From Pirellulaceae bacterium (GTDB lineage: Bacteria > Planctomycetota > Planctomycetia > Pirellulales > Pirellulaceae), in contig JASMLW010000333.1 in the NCBI GenBank assembly GCA_030748485.1, positions 1-45,126 of the forward strand: 45,126 nt of DNA. Direction: 5' to 3'. The position numbers and the translations under genes are program-made. Below, in pieces: positions 36,027 through 44,900 of this stretch. Within the stretch, counting starts at the first letter, position 1. Every line of letters begins with the position of its first letter. The notes beneath the pieces were generated by a model. It did not search any database, was not told the DNA's origin, and was given only the letters and a program-made list of their open reading frames with translations.

Positions 36027-38141
36027 ATGAAACTTCACTCAAAAATCATTCTGATTCTGCTCGCCGTCCTGGGGGTCTCGTTGGCGTGGACGATCGTCAG
36101 CGACTACGAATCGTCGAAGCAGCAAGTTCGCGACGACCTCCGCAATGAAGCGGACAACATCCGCGGCGTCCTGATGGCGACGCGCCGCGTCTATCATCAT
36201 CAGTTTCTCGACAGCGGTCTGCCGCTGAACAACAAGACGCTCGGCTTCCTGCCGGCTCACGCGTTGAGCCGCATTTCGGAGGACTTCAAGAATTGGACGG
36301 ACTCCGGCATGGAGTTCAACAATGTCTCGGACCGCCCCCGCAACTCGGCTAACCAAGCTGACGCGATTGAGATGGAGGCGATGCGGTTCTATCGAGACAA
36401 CCCGCAGGTGGAGGAGCGATTCGTCCAATACGACACCGACGAAGGCGACTCCTACTACCATTACTCACGTCCGATATGGACCGAAGAGTACTGCTTGAAG
36501 TGCCACGGAAAACGAGCCGCCGCGCCGGACACGATCCAAGCTGGTTACGATACGGCGTTTGGATACGAAGTGGGCGACCTGCGGGGAATCATGAGCATCA
36601 AGTTGCCGGGCAGCGTCGTACAGGGCCGCTCACTGGCGACCGCCAAGCGCAATCTCTGGTCGCATTTCGTCACTCTCGCCATTGCGTTTCTGCTGATCTA
36701 CTGGCTAGTGATCCAGTTCGCCGTGCGAAAACTACGCAAGCTGGAGGCCAGCGCCCGCAAGGTGGCTGACGGAGATTACAGTTGCGCCACCGGAATCACC
36801 GGCCGCGATGAGATCGGCAAAGTGGCGATGGTGTTCGACACGATGGTCGATCGACTCGCCGATCGTGAAAAACGGATGACCGATGCGCTGGAACTGGAAA
36901 AGCTGGCCACCAAGAACCTCGAGACTGCGGTCGCCGAACTGGACTTGGCGCGGCAGATCGCCGAGTCGGCTACGCGGTCGAAGAGTGAGTTTCTGGCCAA
37001 CATGAGCCACGAGATTCGCACGCCGATGACCGCCATCCTGGGATTCTCGGAACTCATGATGGGCAGAACTTCCGACGAACAAGACGTCGCCGCTCTGCAG
37101 ACGATCAACCGCAACGGCGAACATCTTCTCGAAATCATCAACGACATTCTCGATTTGTCCAAAATCGAATCCGGCCATTTACAGATCGAACGAGTCGATT
37201 GCTCGCCGCACCAGATTCTGTCCGATGTCGATGAGCTGATGCAGGTGCGGGCGTCCAATAAGAACATTCGCTTGTCAATCGGCTGCAGCGGTCCGTTGCC
37301 GGAGCGCATTGAGACCGATCCTACGCGGCTCAAGCAGATTCTCATCAACCTCATCGGCAACGCCATCAAGTTCACCAACGCCGGCCAAGTCGACGTAGTG
37401 GCCAGGACGGTCGATGCGGCGACCTCGAACCCGACTCTGCAGATTGAAGTCACCGACACGGGCATCGGTATCAGCCCCCAGCAATTGCACGTGCTCTTCC
37501 AGCCGTTTTCACAGGCGGACACTTCGACGACGCGGGAATTCGGAGGCACGGGGCTCGGTCTGACGATTAGCAAGCGACTGGCCGAATCGTTGGGCGGCGG
37601 AATCGGCGTGCGCAGCGAGCCCGGGCGCGGAAGCACCTTCACGCTCTCCGTCTCGACCGGACCGCTTGGCGACGTCCAGATGATCGACAGCCCGCTTCCA
37701 TATCTCTGCAAGCCAACGCGGGCGGCTGTGGAGGATTCTGAGCCGACGGCTCTGGACGGTTGCCGCGTGCTGCTCGCCGAGGACGGCGTCGACAACCAAC
37801 GGCTCATCTCCGTCGTACTGTCACGAGCCGGCGCGGTGGTGACGGTCGCCAACAACGGCGCCGAGGCGGTCGAGTTGGCGATGGTGGAGAACTCTGGCGA
37901 CGCACCGTTTGACGTAATCCTGATGGACATTCAGATGCCCGTGATGGACGGCTACGACGCCACTGCCAAGCTTCGCTCGCTTCACTGCGACACGCCCATC
38001 ATCGCGCTCACCGCCCACGCCATGATGGGTGATCGCGAAAAATGCATCGACGCCGGCTGCGACGACTACACGACCAAGCCGATCGATCGCGGCCAGTTGA
38101 TTTCGCTCGTCCACAAGTACGGCGCGAAACAGATGTCGTAG
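36027..38141 (+). CDS. hybrid histidine kinase with Tll0287-like (DUF3365) heme sensor domain
   Basis: A 704-residue membrane sensor kinase. ATG 36027 gives a helix at residues 7-25; upstream ATGs at 35982/35985 would add up to 15 polar residues. The periplasmic domain (about 26-205) is of the Tll0287/DUF3365 type with a c-type heme motif C156-L-K-C-H160 (EEYCLKCHGKRAAAPD). A second helix (about 212-232) leads to a HAMP domain (about 232-285) and an H-box with H328 (FLANMSHEIRTP). The ATPase domain has the N box (LIGNAIKFTN), DTGIGIS and GGTGLGL. A receiver domain (about 575-700) has D634 (ILMDIQMPVMDGYD). No HPt domain is present, so the phosphate must pass to an unlinked protein. It probably senses oxygen, NO or redox state. 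Confidence 0.92.
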   Translation: MKLHSKIILILLAVLGVSLAWTIVSDYESSKQQVRDDLRNEADNIRGVLMATRRVYHHQFLDSGLPLNNKTLGFLPAHALSRISEDFKNWTDSGMEFNNVSDRPRNSANQADAIEMEAMRFYRDNPQVEERFVQYDTDEGDSYYHYSRPIWTEEYCLKCHGKRAAAPDTIQAGYDTAFGYEVGDLRGIMSIKLPGSVVQGRSLATAKRNLWSHFVTLAIAFLLIYWLVIQFAVRKLRKLEASARKVADGDYSCATGITGRDEIGKVAMVFDTMVDRLADREKRMTDALELEKLATKNLETAVAELDLARQIAESATRSKSEFLANMSHEIRTPMTAILGFSELMMGRTSDEQDVAALQTINRNGEHLLEIINDILDLSKIESGHLQIERVDCSPHQILSDVDELMQVRASNKNIRLSIGCSGPLPERIETDPTRLKQILINLIGNAIKFTNAGQVDVVARTVDAATSNPTLQIEVTDTGIGISPQQLHVLFQPFSQADTSTTREFGGTGLGLTISKRLAESLGGGIGVRSEPGRGSTFTLSVSTGPLGDVQMIDSPLPYLCKPTRAAVEDSEPTALDGCRVLLAEDGVDNQRLISVVLSRAGAVVTVANNGAEAVELAMVENSGDAPFDVILMDIQMPVMDGYDATAKLRSLHCDTPIIALTAHAMMGDREKCIDAGCDDYTTKPIDRGQLISLVHKYGAKQMS

Positions 38142-38388
38142 CCGCGAACACGTCAGCGGAACCGCGGGCGGCACTCGGAGAATGACGGGTGCCAACCACA
38201 AAGCGAGCTGCCGCTCGGACCTCGTTCGTCCGCTCCCGTTGGTCGCTGGAATCCAACCAGGGAAAATCCCAAATCCTCAACCCCACAAGCAGTAAGCTGC
38301 CTCGAATTGAACACGAGCCGATTCAACACAGGTCGTCCACGTGGTAGGTCCTGCCTGCCTGGCGGGACTTCGCGACGAAGTCGCGACA
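38142..38388. other. intergenic stretch with a small stem
   Basis: No coding signal is seen. TCGCGAC-GAA-GTCGCGA (about 38370-38386) is a perfect inverted repeat with a three-base loop and lies just before the small membrane-protein gene. It might be a hairpin at the end of the upstream kinase transcript, though it is about 230 bases away. Confidence 0.35.
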
Positions 38389-38649
38389 ATGGACGTTCCA
38401 TCTAACATCGCGGCGAGTTCGAGTCTCGCCGCCCACAGTTTCCGTCGACAGGAAACTGCGGCTCCGTTGATTCCGGCAGGTGGCGTCGCCGGAATCGCAC
38501 CGTTGCTGTTTGTTTTCTATGGCTGCCTCACAGCTCTGTTGTGGCGGCTGTCGAAAGCGATGCCTTTCGAATGGGCGTTAATGATTGCGGGCGCGGTAGC
38601 CATTGTCGTCACGACCGCCATGGGAGTGATGCACACCCACCTCTCGTGA
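38389..38649 (+). CDS. small hypothetical membrane protein
   Basis: An 86-residue frame from ATG 38389. It has a polar N-terminus (about 30 residues) and two hydrophobic segments, GVAGIAPLLFVFYGCLTALLW (about 32-52) and WALMIAGAVAIVVTTAMGV (about 61-80). The hydrophobic pattern is convincing for a real membrane protein, but no ribosome site is evident and I recognise no family. The upstream frame is open to 38341. It stands alone between the heme-sensor kinase and the LamG/LRR gene. Confidence 0.45.
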   Translation: MDVPSNIAASSSLAAHSFRRQETAAPLIPAGGVAGIAPLLFVFYGCLTALLWRLSKAMPFEWALMIAGAVAIVVTTAMGVMHTHLS

Positions 38650-38753
38650 ACGCATTTACAACGTTCTTACAATTTCCCGATTTCCCGATCGAGTAGGGCG
38701 TGGCGAGCGACAGCCTCCGCCTCCGCGAATCCGTCGCGGCGGCCAGTTCGTCT

Positions 38754-38781
38754 GTATACTGAGCGACGTATACTGAGCGAC
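38754..38781. repeat. 14-bp tandem duplication upstream of the LamG/LRR gene
   Basis: GTATACTGAGCGAC occurs twice in direct succession (38754-38767 and 38768-38781), 54-81 bases before the ATG at 38835. Each copy contains TATACT, a plausible -10 box, so the promoter itself may be duplicated. Confidence 0.9.
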
Positions 38782-38834
38782 GTACGGCGCTTTGTGATCG
38801 ACCGGCCACCTCGCCGCATTTCAGGAGATACGCG

Positions 38835-40412
38835 ATGTTCAAGATGAGTTATCGGTCTCTGCCGTTGGTTCTCGCCCTGCTTGCCGCGCCGCTGGCTGCT
38901 CAAGATGTGGTTGCTGAGCCAAAAGCCACAGCAGGGAAACGTCGGCTTTCGGTCGCGCCGATCAAATTCTCAGCCGAGCGGCATCTGGTTGTCCCCAAGT
39001 TGCGATACGACGGCAGTCATCCGATCACGTTCGAAGCGATCGTGTCATCCCTGTATCGCGGTTCGATCATGGGCGACTTCAACGGCTCGGGCCTGGGTCT
39101 CTCTGTCGCCAATGGATACTGCTCGTTTCACGTCAACGACGGTCGAGAAGGCAATAGCGGGTACGCCACCATCAAAGCAACCAAATCGATCGGTCGAGAC
39201 AAACCGGTTCACGTCGCCGGCGTCTTTGATGGAAAGGAACTGCGGCTGTACGTCGGCGGCGAGCTACAGGGCGGCGAGACGATTGGCGAGTTCAATAAGT
39301 CGAAACACCCCTTCATGATCGGAGCGGATCCCGGCGGAGGTGGAGAGCCCACGAAGTACCTCCATGGAAACATCGACAAGGTGCGGATTTCCACGACCGT
39401 TCGCTTCAAGCAGAGCTTCACGCCGCCGACTGCGTTCGAGTCCGACGACCAGACGTTGGTCCTCTACCGTTTCTCTGAACGCGACGGCGACTTTGTGAGT
39501 GATGCTTCAGGCAACGGGCGGCACGCGCACATCGTCAGCGCGCGGAAAGAGCTCGTCAGACCCGAGGCCGAGTCACCCGATTTGCAAACGCGTGTGGCGC
39601 GGTTGGAAAAAGAGGTTGCGCAACTGAAGGCGCTTCTGAAGATCGCGCTGAAGCAGCGAGCAACGGATCCTCAGCAGGTCGCGATCGATCGGCTAAGGGA
39701 ACTCGGCGGCAAGATCACAGTGACCGATGGCAAGGCGACAAAAGCCAACCTGACAAACTCGGCGATCAGCGATGCGGAGATGGAATTGATCGGCTCGCTC
39801 ACGTCGCTGCAACTTCTGACTCTCAACGGATGCAGGAATCTGACCGACGCCGGGCTCGTCCACCTCAAGCCTCTCACGGGATTGAAGGGCCTCGCGCTGG
39901 AGCGAACCAACATCACAGACGCTGGACTCGAGAACTTGAAGGGTCTGAAGGAACTCACTTTGCTGAGCCTGAATTGGACGCGCGTCGGAGACGCCGGCCT
40001 GGTGCATCTGCAGGACATGAAGAAGATGGGAACGCTTTACCTTTGTGCGACTCAGACGGCCGACGCGGGGGTCGCTTCGTTTAAGAACATGAAACAGCTT
40101 TCCTGGCTCGATCTGAGGTCGACTCGGGTCACCGACGCCGGGCTCAAACATCTCAGCGGCTTGTCGAAAATGCGGTTGCTCAGCCTGTACGGTATTCCGA
40201 TGACCGACGCCGGAGTCGGGTCGCTCTCGGAGCTCTCGAATCTCGAGCAGCTGACGCTCAATCACACGCCGGTCACCGATGCGGGACTCTTACCACTGCG
40301 AAGACTGCCCAAGCTCCACGAACTGAATGTTCGCGACACGCGGGTAACTCAACGCGGACTCGAACAGATCAAGAAAGCGTTGCCGGACTGTAGGATTGAC
40401 ATCCTGCGATAG
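38835..40412 (+). CDS. exported LamG-like / leucine-rich-repeat protein
   Basis: A 525-residue exported protein. AGGAG lies about 8 bases before the ATG and a signal peptide follows (SLPLVLALLAAPLAAQD). Residues about 45-215 form a concanavalin A/LamG-like beta-sandwich (FEAIVSSLYRGSIMGDF, VHVAGVFDGKELRLYVGGELQGG), which often binds carbohydrate. A coiled coil follows (about 248-275, RVARLEKEVAQLKALLKIALK). The C-terminal half has about eight leucine-rich repeats of the TDAGL type (NLTDAGLVHLKPLTGLKGLALE and successors) common in planctomycetes. No enzymatic motif is present. It looks like a surface adhesion or recognition protein. A tandem duplication with a candidate -10 box lies upstream. 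Confidence 0.9.
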   Translation: MFKMSYRSLPLVLALLAAPLAAQDVVAEPKATAGKRRLSVAPIKFSAERHLVVPKLRYDGSHPITFEAIVSSLYRGSIMGDFNGSGLGLSVANGYCSFHVNDGREGNSGYATIKATKSIGRDKPVHVAGVFDGKELRLYVGGELQGGETIGEFNKSKHPFMIGADPGGGGEPTKYLHGNIDKVRISTTVRFKQSFTPPTAFESDDQTLVLYRFSERDGDFVSDASGNGRHAHIVSARKELVRPEAESPDLQTRVARLEKEVAQLKALLKIALKQRATDPQQVAIDRLRELGGKITVTDGKATKANLTNSAISDAEMELIGSLTSLQLLTLNGCRNLTDAGLVHLKPLTGLKGLALERTNITDAGLENLKGLKELTLLSLNWTRVGDAGLVHLQDMKKMGTLYLCATQTADAGVASFKNMKQLSWLDLRSTRVTDAGLKHLSGLSKMRLLSLYGIPMTDAGVGSLSELSNLEQLTLNHTPVTDAGLLPLRRLPKLHELNVRDTRVTQRGLEQIKKALPDCRIDILR

Positions 40413-40436
40413 TGGTTGCGACTCCGGCGTGGCTGA

Positions 40437-40466
40437 CATTCCTCAGCGTTCTTCAGCATTCCTCAG
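40437..40466. repeat. three-copy 10-bp tandem repeat
   Basis: CATTCCTCAG (40437-40446), CGTTCTTCAG (40447-40456) and CATTCCTCAG (40457-40466) follow directly after one another, about 25 bases past the LamG/LRR stop and about 145 bases before the second PSD1 gene. The copies differ at two positions. Confidence 0.75.
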
Positions 40467-40611
40467 GGCGCGGCGGGCGTTGCCCGTCAGCGAGCCGCGA
40501 TTTTCACGGGGCACGCCAAATGGGTGTCGCCGACGACACCGGTTGGGATGTTAGTTAAACTACTGACTACATCCCCGCTTGTTAGAAACCAGAGAGAGCG
40601 TGTTGGAAGTG

Positions 40612-42960
40612 ATGAAGAGACAAAGACCATTCCATCGGCAGCGACCTCCGCGGGCGCGTCTGCAAGCCATCGCGGGCGGTTTCTCTCTAGGGCTGGCGGT
40701 CGTCTTGTTCGCCGGTCCAGCGTCAGTTCTCGTGGCGGCGGATTTGGACTTTGGACGAGAGATTCGGCCGGTGTTGTCGGACGCCTGTTACAGCTGTCAC
40801 GGGCCCGACGCCACTGCGCGCGAGGGAGAGCTGCGGCTGGACGACCGCGCTTCGGCGATCGAGGCCAACGTGCTGACCTCCGGCGAGATGCTCAAACGTC
40901 TCACCAGTGACGATCCGGACGAGCGGATGCCGCCGCCGGATTCCTCGCAAGAACTGCGTCCCCGGGACCGCGCCAAGTTGGTCCAGTGGCTGGAGGCCGG
41001 CGCAGCGTGGCCGGAGGGCGACCGCCACTGGGCGTTCGTCTCGCCCACGCCGCCGGCGTTGCCCGCCGTGAAAGATACCCGCTGGCCGCGCAACGGCATC
41101 GATCGGTTCGTGCTCGCGCGACTGGAGCGAGCAGGCTTGGCTCCGTCTCCACAGGCCGACAAGGCGACGTTGCTGCGGCGCGTCACGTTTGATCTCACCG
41201 GGTTGTCGCCGACGCTTGCGGAACTCGACTCATTTCTCAACGACGACTCGTCGCAAGCGTACGAGCGGGCCGTCGATCGACTACTCGACTCCCAACGCTA
41301 CGGCGAACACATGGCGCTCGACTGGATGGAGGCTTCGCGGTACGCGGACACCGACGGTTACCAGAACGACCGCTTGCGATACATGTGGGTCTGGCGCGAC
41401 TGGTTGATCGGCGCGCTGAATGAGAACAAGCCCTTTGACCGGTTTGTCATTGAGCAGATGGCGGGCGACCTGTTGCCGGATCGCAATTTCCACACACAAG
41501 TCGCTACCGGTTTCAATCGCAACCACCGCATCAACTCCGAGGGCGGCTCGATTCCAGACGAGTGGATTGTCGAGTACGTGGCCGATCGCGTGGAAACGAT
41601 GGGCACCATGTTCCTGGGATTGACGCTGACGTGTTCGCGATGTCACGAGCACAAGTACGACCCCATCGCTCAGAAGGATTTTTATCGGCTGTTCGCCTTT
41701 TTCAACAACATCGCCGAGGCCGGCCTCGGTCCCAACAACGGCAACAGTCCGCCGTTTATTCAGGTGCCGAAGAGTTGGCCCGAGTTGTCCGCCGACGAGG
41801 CGCAGTTTGTCGTGCCTGAACCACCCAAGATCCGCATCCAGCAAACGTCCGTGCCTCGCCCGCAAAGCGGCAAGCCCGACACGGTCATGGTCCTGCACGA
41901 GAACACCACAGTGCGAGACACCTACGTGTTGCGGCGCGGCATGTACGATCAGCCGGACAAGTCCGAGAAACTGGAACCGGCCACACCGCCCGCGTTGGGA
42001 TCCTGGAATGACGAGTGGCCCCGCAATCGCCTGGGGCTGGCTCAATGGCTGGTCGACCCGACTCACCCGCTGACCGCCCGCGTCACCATCAATCGCATCT
42101 GGCAACATCACTTCGGAATAGGATTGGTCAAGACGAGTGAGAACTTTGGCATGCAGGGCGAGGCTCCGAGCCACCCGGCGTTGATCGACTGGCTGGCAAC
42201 CGAATTCATCCGCCGCGGCTGGGACGTCAAAGCCATGCACCGGCTCATCGTCACCAGCGCGACGTATCGGCAAGTCTCGGCCGCGCCGCCGGCGCTGCTG
42301 CAGCGCGATCCGGAAAACCGCCTGCTCGCTCACGGACCCCGCAAGCGGCTTTCGCCCTACGCGATTCGCGACGCGGCGCTTTTGACGAGCGGGCTGTTGG
42401 TCGAACGAATCGGCGGACCCTCGGTGAAACCCTACATGCCGCCAGGTATCTGGCGGAGCATCTCCAACGCCAAGTACCAGCAGGACAAGGGCGACAAGCT
42501 TTACCGCCGCAGCCTCTACACGTACTGGCGCCGCACCGTGCCGCCGCCCGCCATGATGACGTTCAACGCGGCAGCGCGAGAAACCTGCATTGTGCGAACG
42601 GACCAGACGACAACGCCGCTGCAAGCGTTGACGTTGATGAACAACATCACATTCATGGAGGCCGCCCGGTTGCTCGCCGAGCGAATGGTGAAACGGGAGG
42701 ATTTGTCGCCCTCGGAGCGCGTCGCCTGGGCATTCCGGTTGGTGACCAGTCGCCCGCCAAGTCCGCGCGAGTTGGAATTGCTGACCTCGGACCTCGCCGA
42801 CTATCGACGCGACTACGAACGCCAGCCGGAGGCCGCGAAGGAGTTGCTGGCGGTTGGCGAGAAGCCGTTTGACGCCACTCTCAATGCGATCGAACTGGCC
42901 GCCTACACTCTGGTGGCCAACACGATCATGAATTTCGATGAATCGATCACGCAGAATTGA
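40612..42960 (+). CDS. PSCyt1-DUF1549-DUF1553 (PSD1) cytochrome protein
   Basis: An exported 782-residue PSD1 protein from ATG 40612 (GTG 40600 and TTG 40579 are open; the ribosome site is weak). A signal peptide (about 16-43) precedes an N-terminal cytochrome c domain (PSCyt1) with a canonical C59-Y-S-C-H63 (DACYSCHGPD). DUF1549 starts near residue 150 (WPRNGIDRFVLARLERAGLAPSP) and has a second heme motif C341-S-R-C-H345 (TCSRCHEHKYDP). DUF1553 (about 475-780) has NRLGLAQWLV, ARVTINRIWQHHFG, PHP-like and TDQTTTPLQALTLMN blocks. It lacks the inserted LamG or PPC domain of longer family members. DUF1501 starts 1 base after its stop. Different architecture from the 4919 protein, so not a recent duplicate. 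Confidence 0.93.
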   Translation: MKRQRPFHRQRPPRARLQAIAGGFSLGLAVVLFAGPASVLVAADLDFGREIRPVLSDACYSCHGPDATAREGELRLDDRASAIEANVLTSGEMLKRLTSDDPDERMPPPDSSQELRPRDRAKLVQWLEAGAAWPEGDRHWAFVSPTPPALPAVKDTRWPRNGIDRFVLARLERAGLAPSPQADKATLLRRVTFDLTGLSPTLAELDSFLNDDSSQAYERAVDRLLDSQRYGEHMALDWMEASRYADTDGYQNDRLRYMWVWRDWLIGALNENKPFDRFVIEQMAGDLLPDRNFHTQVATGFNRNHRINSEGGSIPDEWIVEYVADRVETMGTMFLGLTLTCSRCHEHKYDPIAQKDFYRLFAFFNNIAEAGLGPNNGNSPPFIQVPKSWPELSADEAQFVVPEPPKIRIQQTSVPRPQSGKPDTVMVLHENTTVRDTYVLRRGMYDQPDKSEKLEPATPPALGSWNDEWPRNRLGLAQWLVDPTHPLTARVTINRIWQHHFGIGLVKTSENFGMQGEAPSHPALIDWLATEFIRRGWDVKAMHRLIVTSATYRQVSAAPPALLQRDPENRLLAHGPRKRLSPYAIRDAALLTSGLLVERIGGPSVKPYMPPGIWRSISNAKYQQDKGDKLYRRSLYTYWRRTVPPPAMMTFNAAARETCIVRTDQTTTPLQALTLMNNITFMEAARLLAERMVKREDLSPSERVAWAFRLVTSRPPSPRELELLTSDLADYRRDYERQPEAAKELLAVGEKPFDATLNAIELAAYTLVANTIMNFDESITQN

Positions 42961-42961
42961 C

Positions 42962-44407
42962 ATGAATACTCTGAATCAACTTGCGGCTCACCAAACTCGT
43001 CGCGCTTTTCTCCAGCAGAGCACGCTAGGTCTGGGCGCGGTCGCGCTCGGTTCGCTGGTCGAGGCGGACGAGCGACCGCGCAACGCCGCCGGTGGTTTCG
43101 CCGACTTGCCTCACTTCGCCCAGCGGGCGAAGCGCGTCATCTACCTCTTTCAGTCCGGCGGCCCGGCGCAGATGGACCTGTTCGACTACAAGCCGCAGCT
43201 CGCCAAGCGGTTCGGCGAAGAGGTGCCGAAGTCGGTCTATCCGGACGCGCGCAAGACGACGATGACGTCCGGTCAAAAGTCGTTTCCGGTCGCGCCGAGC
43301 ACGATGAAGTTCGCGCGGCACGGTGAATCGGGAATCTGGTTGAGCGAGCCGTTGCGGCACTTGGCGAAGGTGATCGACGATGTTTGCGTGATCAAGAGCA
43401 TGCACACTGAAGCGATCAATCACGACCCGGCGGCGACCCTCTTTCAAACCGGGTCTGTCATCGCCGGCCGGCCGAGCATGGGCTCGTGGGTCAGCTACGG
43501 GCTGGGCAGCGACAACGCGAATCTGCCGGCCTTCGTGGCGCTGACCTCCAACGGCAGAGCGAAAGCGGGCCAGCCGCTGTACGACCGGCTTTGGGGAGCC
43601 GGCTTTTTGCCGGGACGTTTTCAGGGAGTGAAGTTTCGCGGACAGGGCGACCCCATCCTCGATCTCTACAACCCGGCCGGTGTCACCCGAGAACAGCGCC
43701 GCCGCATGCTCGACTCGCTCAACAAGTTAAACAGTCAACAGGCGGACCGCTTCCGCGATCCGGCGATCGCCACGCGCATCGCGCAGTACGAGTTGGCCTT
43801 TCGAATGCAGATCAGCGTGCCCGAGTTGATCGACATTAACAGCGAACCTCAAAGCGTACTCGACATGTACGGACCGCAGTCCACGCAGGTCGGCAAGTAC
43901 GCCTACAACTGCCTGTTGGCTCGCCGGTTGGCCGAGCGCGGCGTGCGTTTCATTCAGCTTTATCATCGCGGCTGGGATGCTCACGGCAACACGCCGAAGC
44001 AGGTGCCGGCCCAGTGCGCTGACACCGATCAACCGACCGCCGCCTTGCTGCGCGACCTCAAACAACGCGGTATGCTCGACGACACGCTCGTCGTGTGGGG
44101 TGGCGAGTTCGGGCGGACGATCTACTGTCAGGGGAAACTGACGAAACAGGTATACGGCCGCGACCATCACCCCAATTGTTTCACTTATTGGATGGCCGGC
44201 GCCGGAGTGCGGGGCGGGATGGCGTACGGAGCCACCGACGACTACAGCGTCAACGTCGTCGAGAATCCAGTTCACGTACACGACCTGCAGGCGACCATCT
44301 TGCACCAACTGGGCGTCGACCACGAACGCTTGACCTATCGCTTCCAGGGCCGCGACTATCGACTCACCGATATTGCCGGCAAGGTCGTCAAAGATATTCT
44401 GAGTTAG
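42962..44407 (+). CDS. DUF1501 family protein, Tat-exported
   Basis: A 481-residue DUF1501 protein. ATG 42962, one base after the PSD1 stop, is chosen because it gives a standard Tat signal (HQTRRAFLQQSTLGLGAVAL); an ATG at 42938 overlaps the upstream gene. Blocks include IYLFQSGGPAQMDLFDYKP, the INHDPAATLFQTGSVIAGRPSMGSW region, GGEFGRTIYCQG, YGRDHHPNCFTYWMAGAG and GGMAYGATDDY. Its FDYKP/DPAATLFQTG features place it in the branch that pairs with PSCyt1-type PSD1 proteins, as here. Presumed periplasmic partner of the cytochrome; activity unknown. Confidence 0.92.
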   Translation: MNTLNQLAAHQTRRAFLQQSTLGLGAVALGSLVEADERPRNAAGGFADLPHFAQRAKRVIYLFQSGGPAQMDLFDYKPQLAKRFGEEVPKSVYPDARKTTMTSGQKSFPVAPSTMKFARHGESGIWLSEPLRHLAKVIDDVCVIKSMHTEAINHDPAATLFQTGSVIAGRPSMGSWVSYGLGSDNANLPAFVALTSNGRAKAGQPLYDRLWGAGFLPGRFQGVKFRGQGDPILDLYNPAGVTREQRRRMLDSLNKLNSQQADRFRDPAIATRIAQYELAFRMQISVPELIDINSEPQSVLDMYGPQSTQVGKYAYNCLLARRLAERGVRFIQLYHRGWDAHGNTPKQVPAQCADTDQPTAALLRDLKQRGMLDDTLVVWGGEFGRTIYCQGKLTKQVYGRDHHPNCFTYWMAGAGVRGGMAYGATDDYSVNVVENPVHVHDLQATILHQLGVDHERLTYRFQGRDYRLTDIAGKVVKDILS

Positions 44408-44463
44408 CCAGCTACGTTTGGAGATCGCCGGACCCAATCCGCGACAGTCGTCTTCGTGCCTCC

Positions 44464-44505
44464 GTGGCTTTGTGTGAGATTCCTTTTGTTCTCACACAAA
44501 GCCAC
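44464..44505. repeat. perfect 16-bp inverted repeat (dispersed CTTTGTGTGA-type element)
   Basis: GTGGCTTTGTGTGAGA (44464-44479) and TCTCACACAAAGCCAC (44490-44505) are perfect reverse complements with a 10-base loop containing TTTT. Outside the perfect stem the arms keep weaker pairing for about ten more bases. The sequence resembles the widespread TTCGTGTCTTCGTGGCTTTGTGTGA element that I recall from many unrelated bacterial genomes. About 60 bases after the DUF1501 stop, so it could act as that operon's terminator. Confidence 0.75.
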
Positions 44506-44523
44506 GAAGACACAAAGGAGATG

Positions 44524-44543
44524 TGCCCCAATACTTTGGGGCA
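44524..44543. terminator. hairpin TGCCCCAA-TACT-TTGGGGCA
   Basis: Perfect 8-bp arms (44524-44531 and 44536-44543) with a 4-base loop are followed by ATTTCAAAAT. On the plus strand the tail is only mildly T-rich. It lies right after the larger inverted repeat, downstream of the second PSD1-DUF1501 operon, so it may help end that transcript. Confidence 0.5.
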
Positions 44544-44747
44544 ATTTCAAAATGAGTGACGATTCCGCGCGAGCTAAATGGTCCGTATCCCCCATTCAAC
44601 ACAACACTTATCCACGGCTGTCGCCGTTGGGCGTCAACGATCAAGTCGAGTTGGACGGCTAATTGGGCGGCTCATTCTGTTAGCTACCGACGAAGTCGGC
44701 CGCTGCCCTTTGTCGACTTCCTCGGCGTACGTGCGGCGCCAATGCTT

Positions 44748-44774
44748 TTGTAACCGCCGCGTGTGGTTTACAAT
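44748..44774 (+). promoter_or_regulatory. candidate promoter of the transporter gene
   Basis: TTGTAA (44748-44753) and TACAAT (44769-44774) are 15 bases apart, slightly short for a sigma-70 promoter. The same bases form an imperfect inverted repeat (TTGTAACC ... GGTTTACAA) that could bind a regulator. The transporter start is about 125 bases downstream. The rest of 44544-44900 holds no supported gene. Confidence 0.3.
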
Positions 44775-44900
44775 CGCCGACTTAACTCGTGGCGGCGGCG
44801 AGTGTTAAACGAGCTCGCTTTGGTTCTGCCGTGCACTCCGGACCATCTCGTCCCGCCCGCCAACTTCCCCATCCATCTGAATTCGATTTCGAGCCGACTC

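Noticed and set aside
41281..42963. Minus-strand open frame of 560 aa opposite the second PSD1 gene
   Set aside because: Shadow frame; the plus strand carries the CXXCH and DUF1553 motifs.
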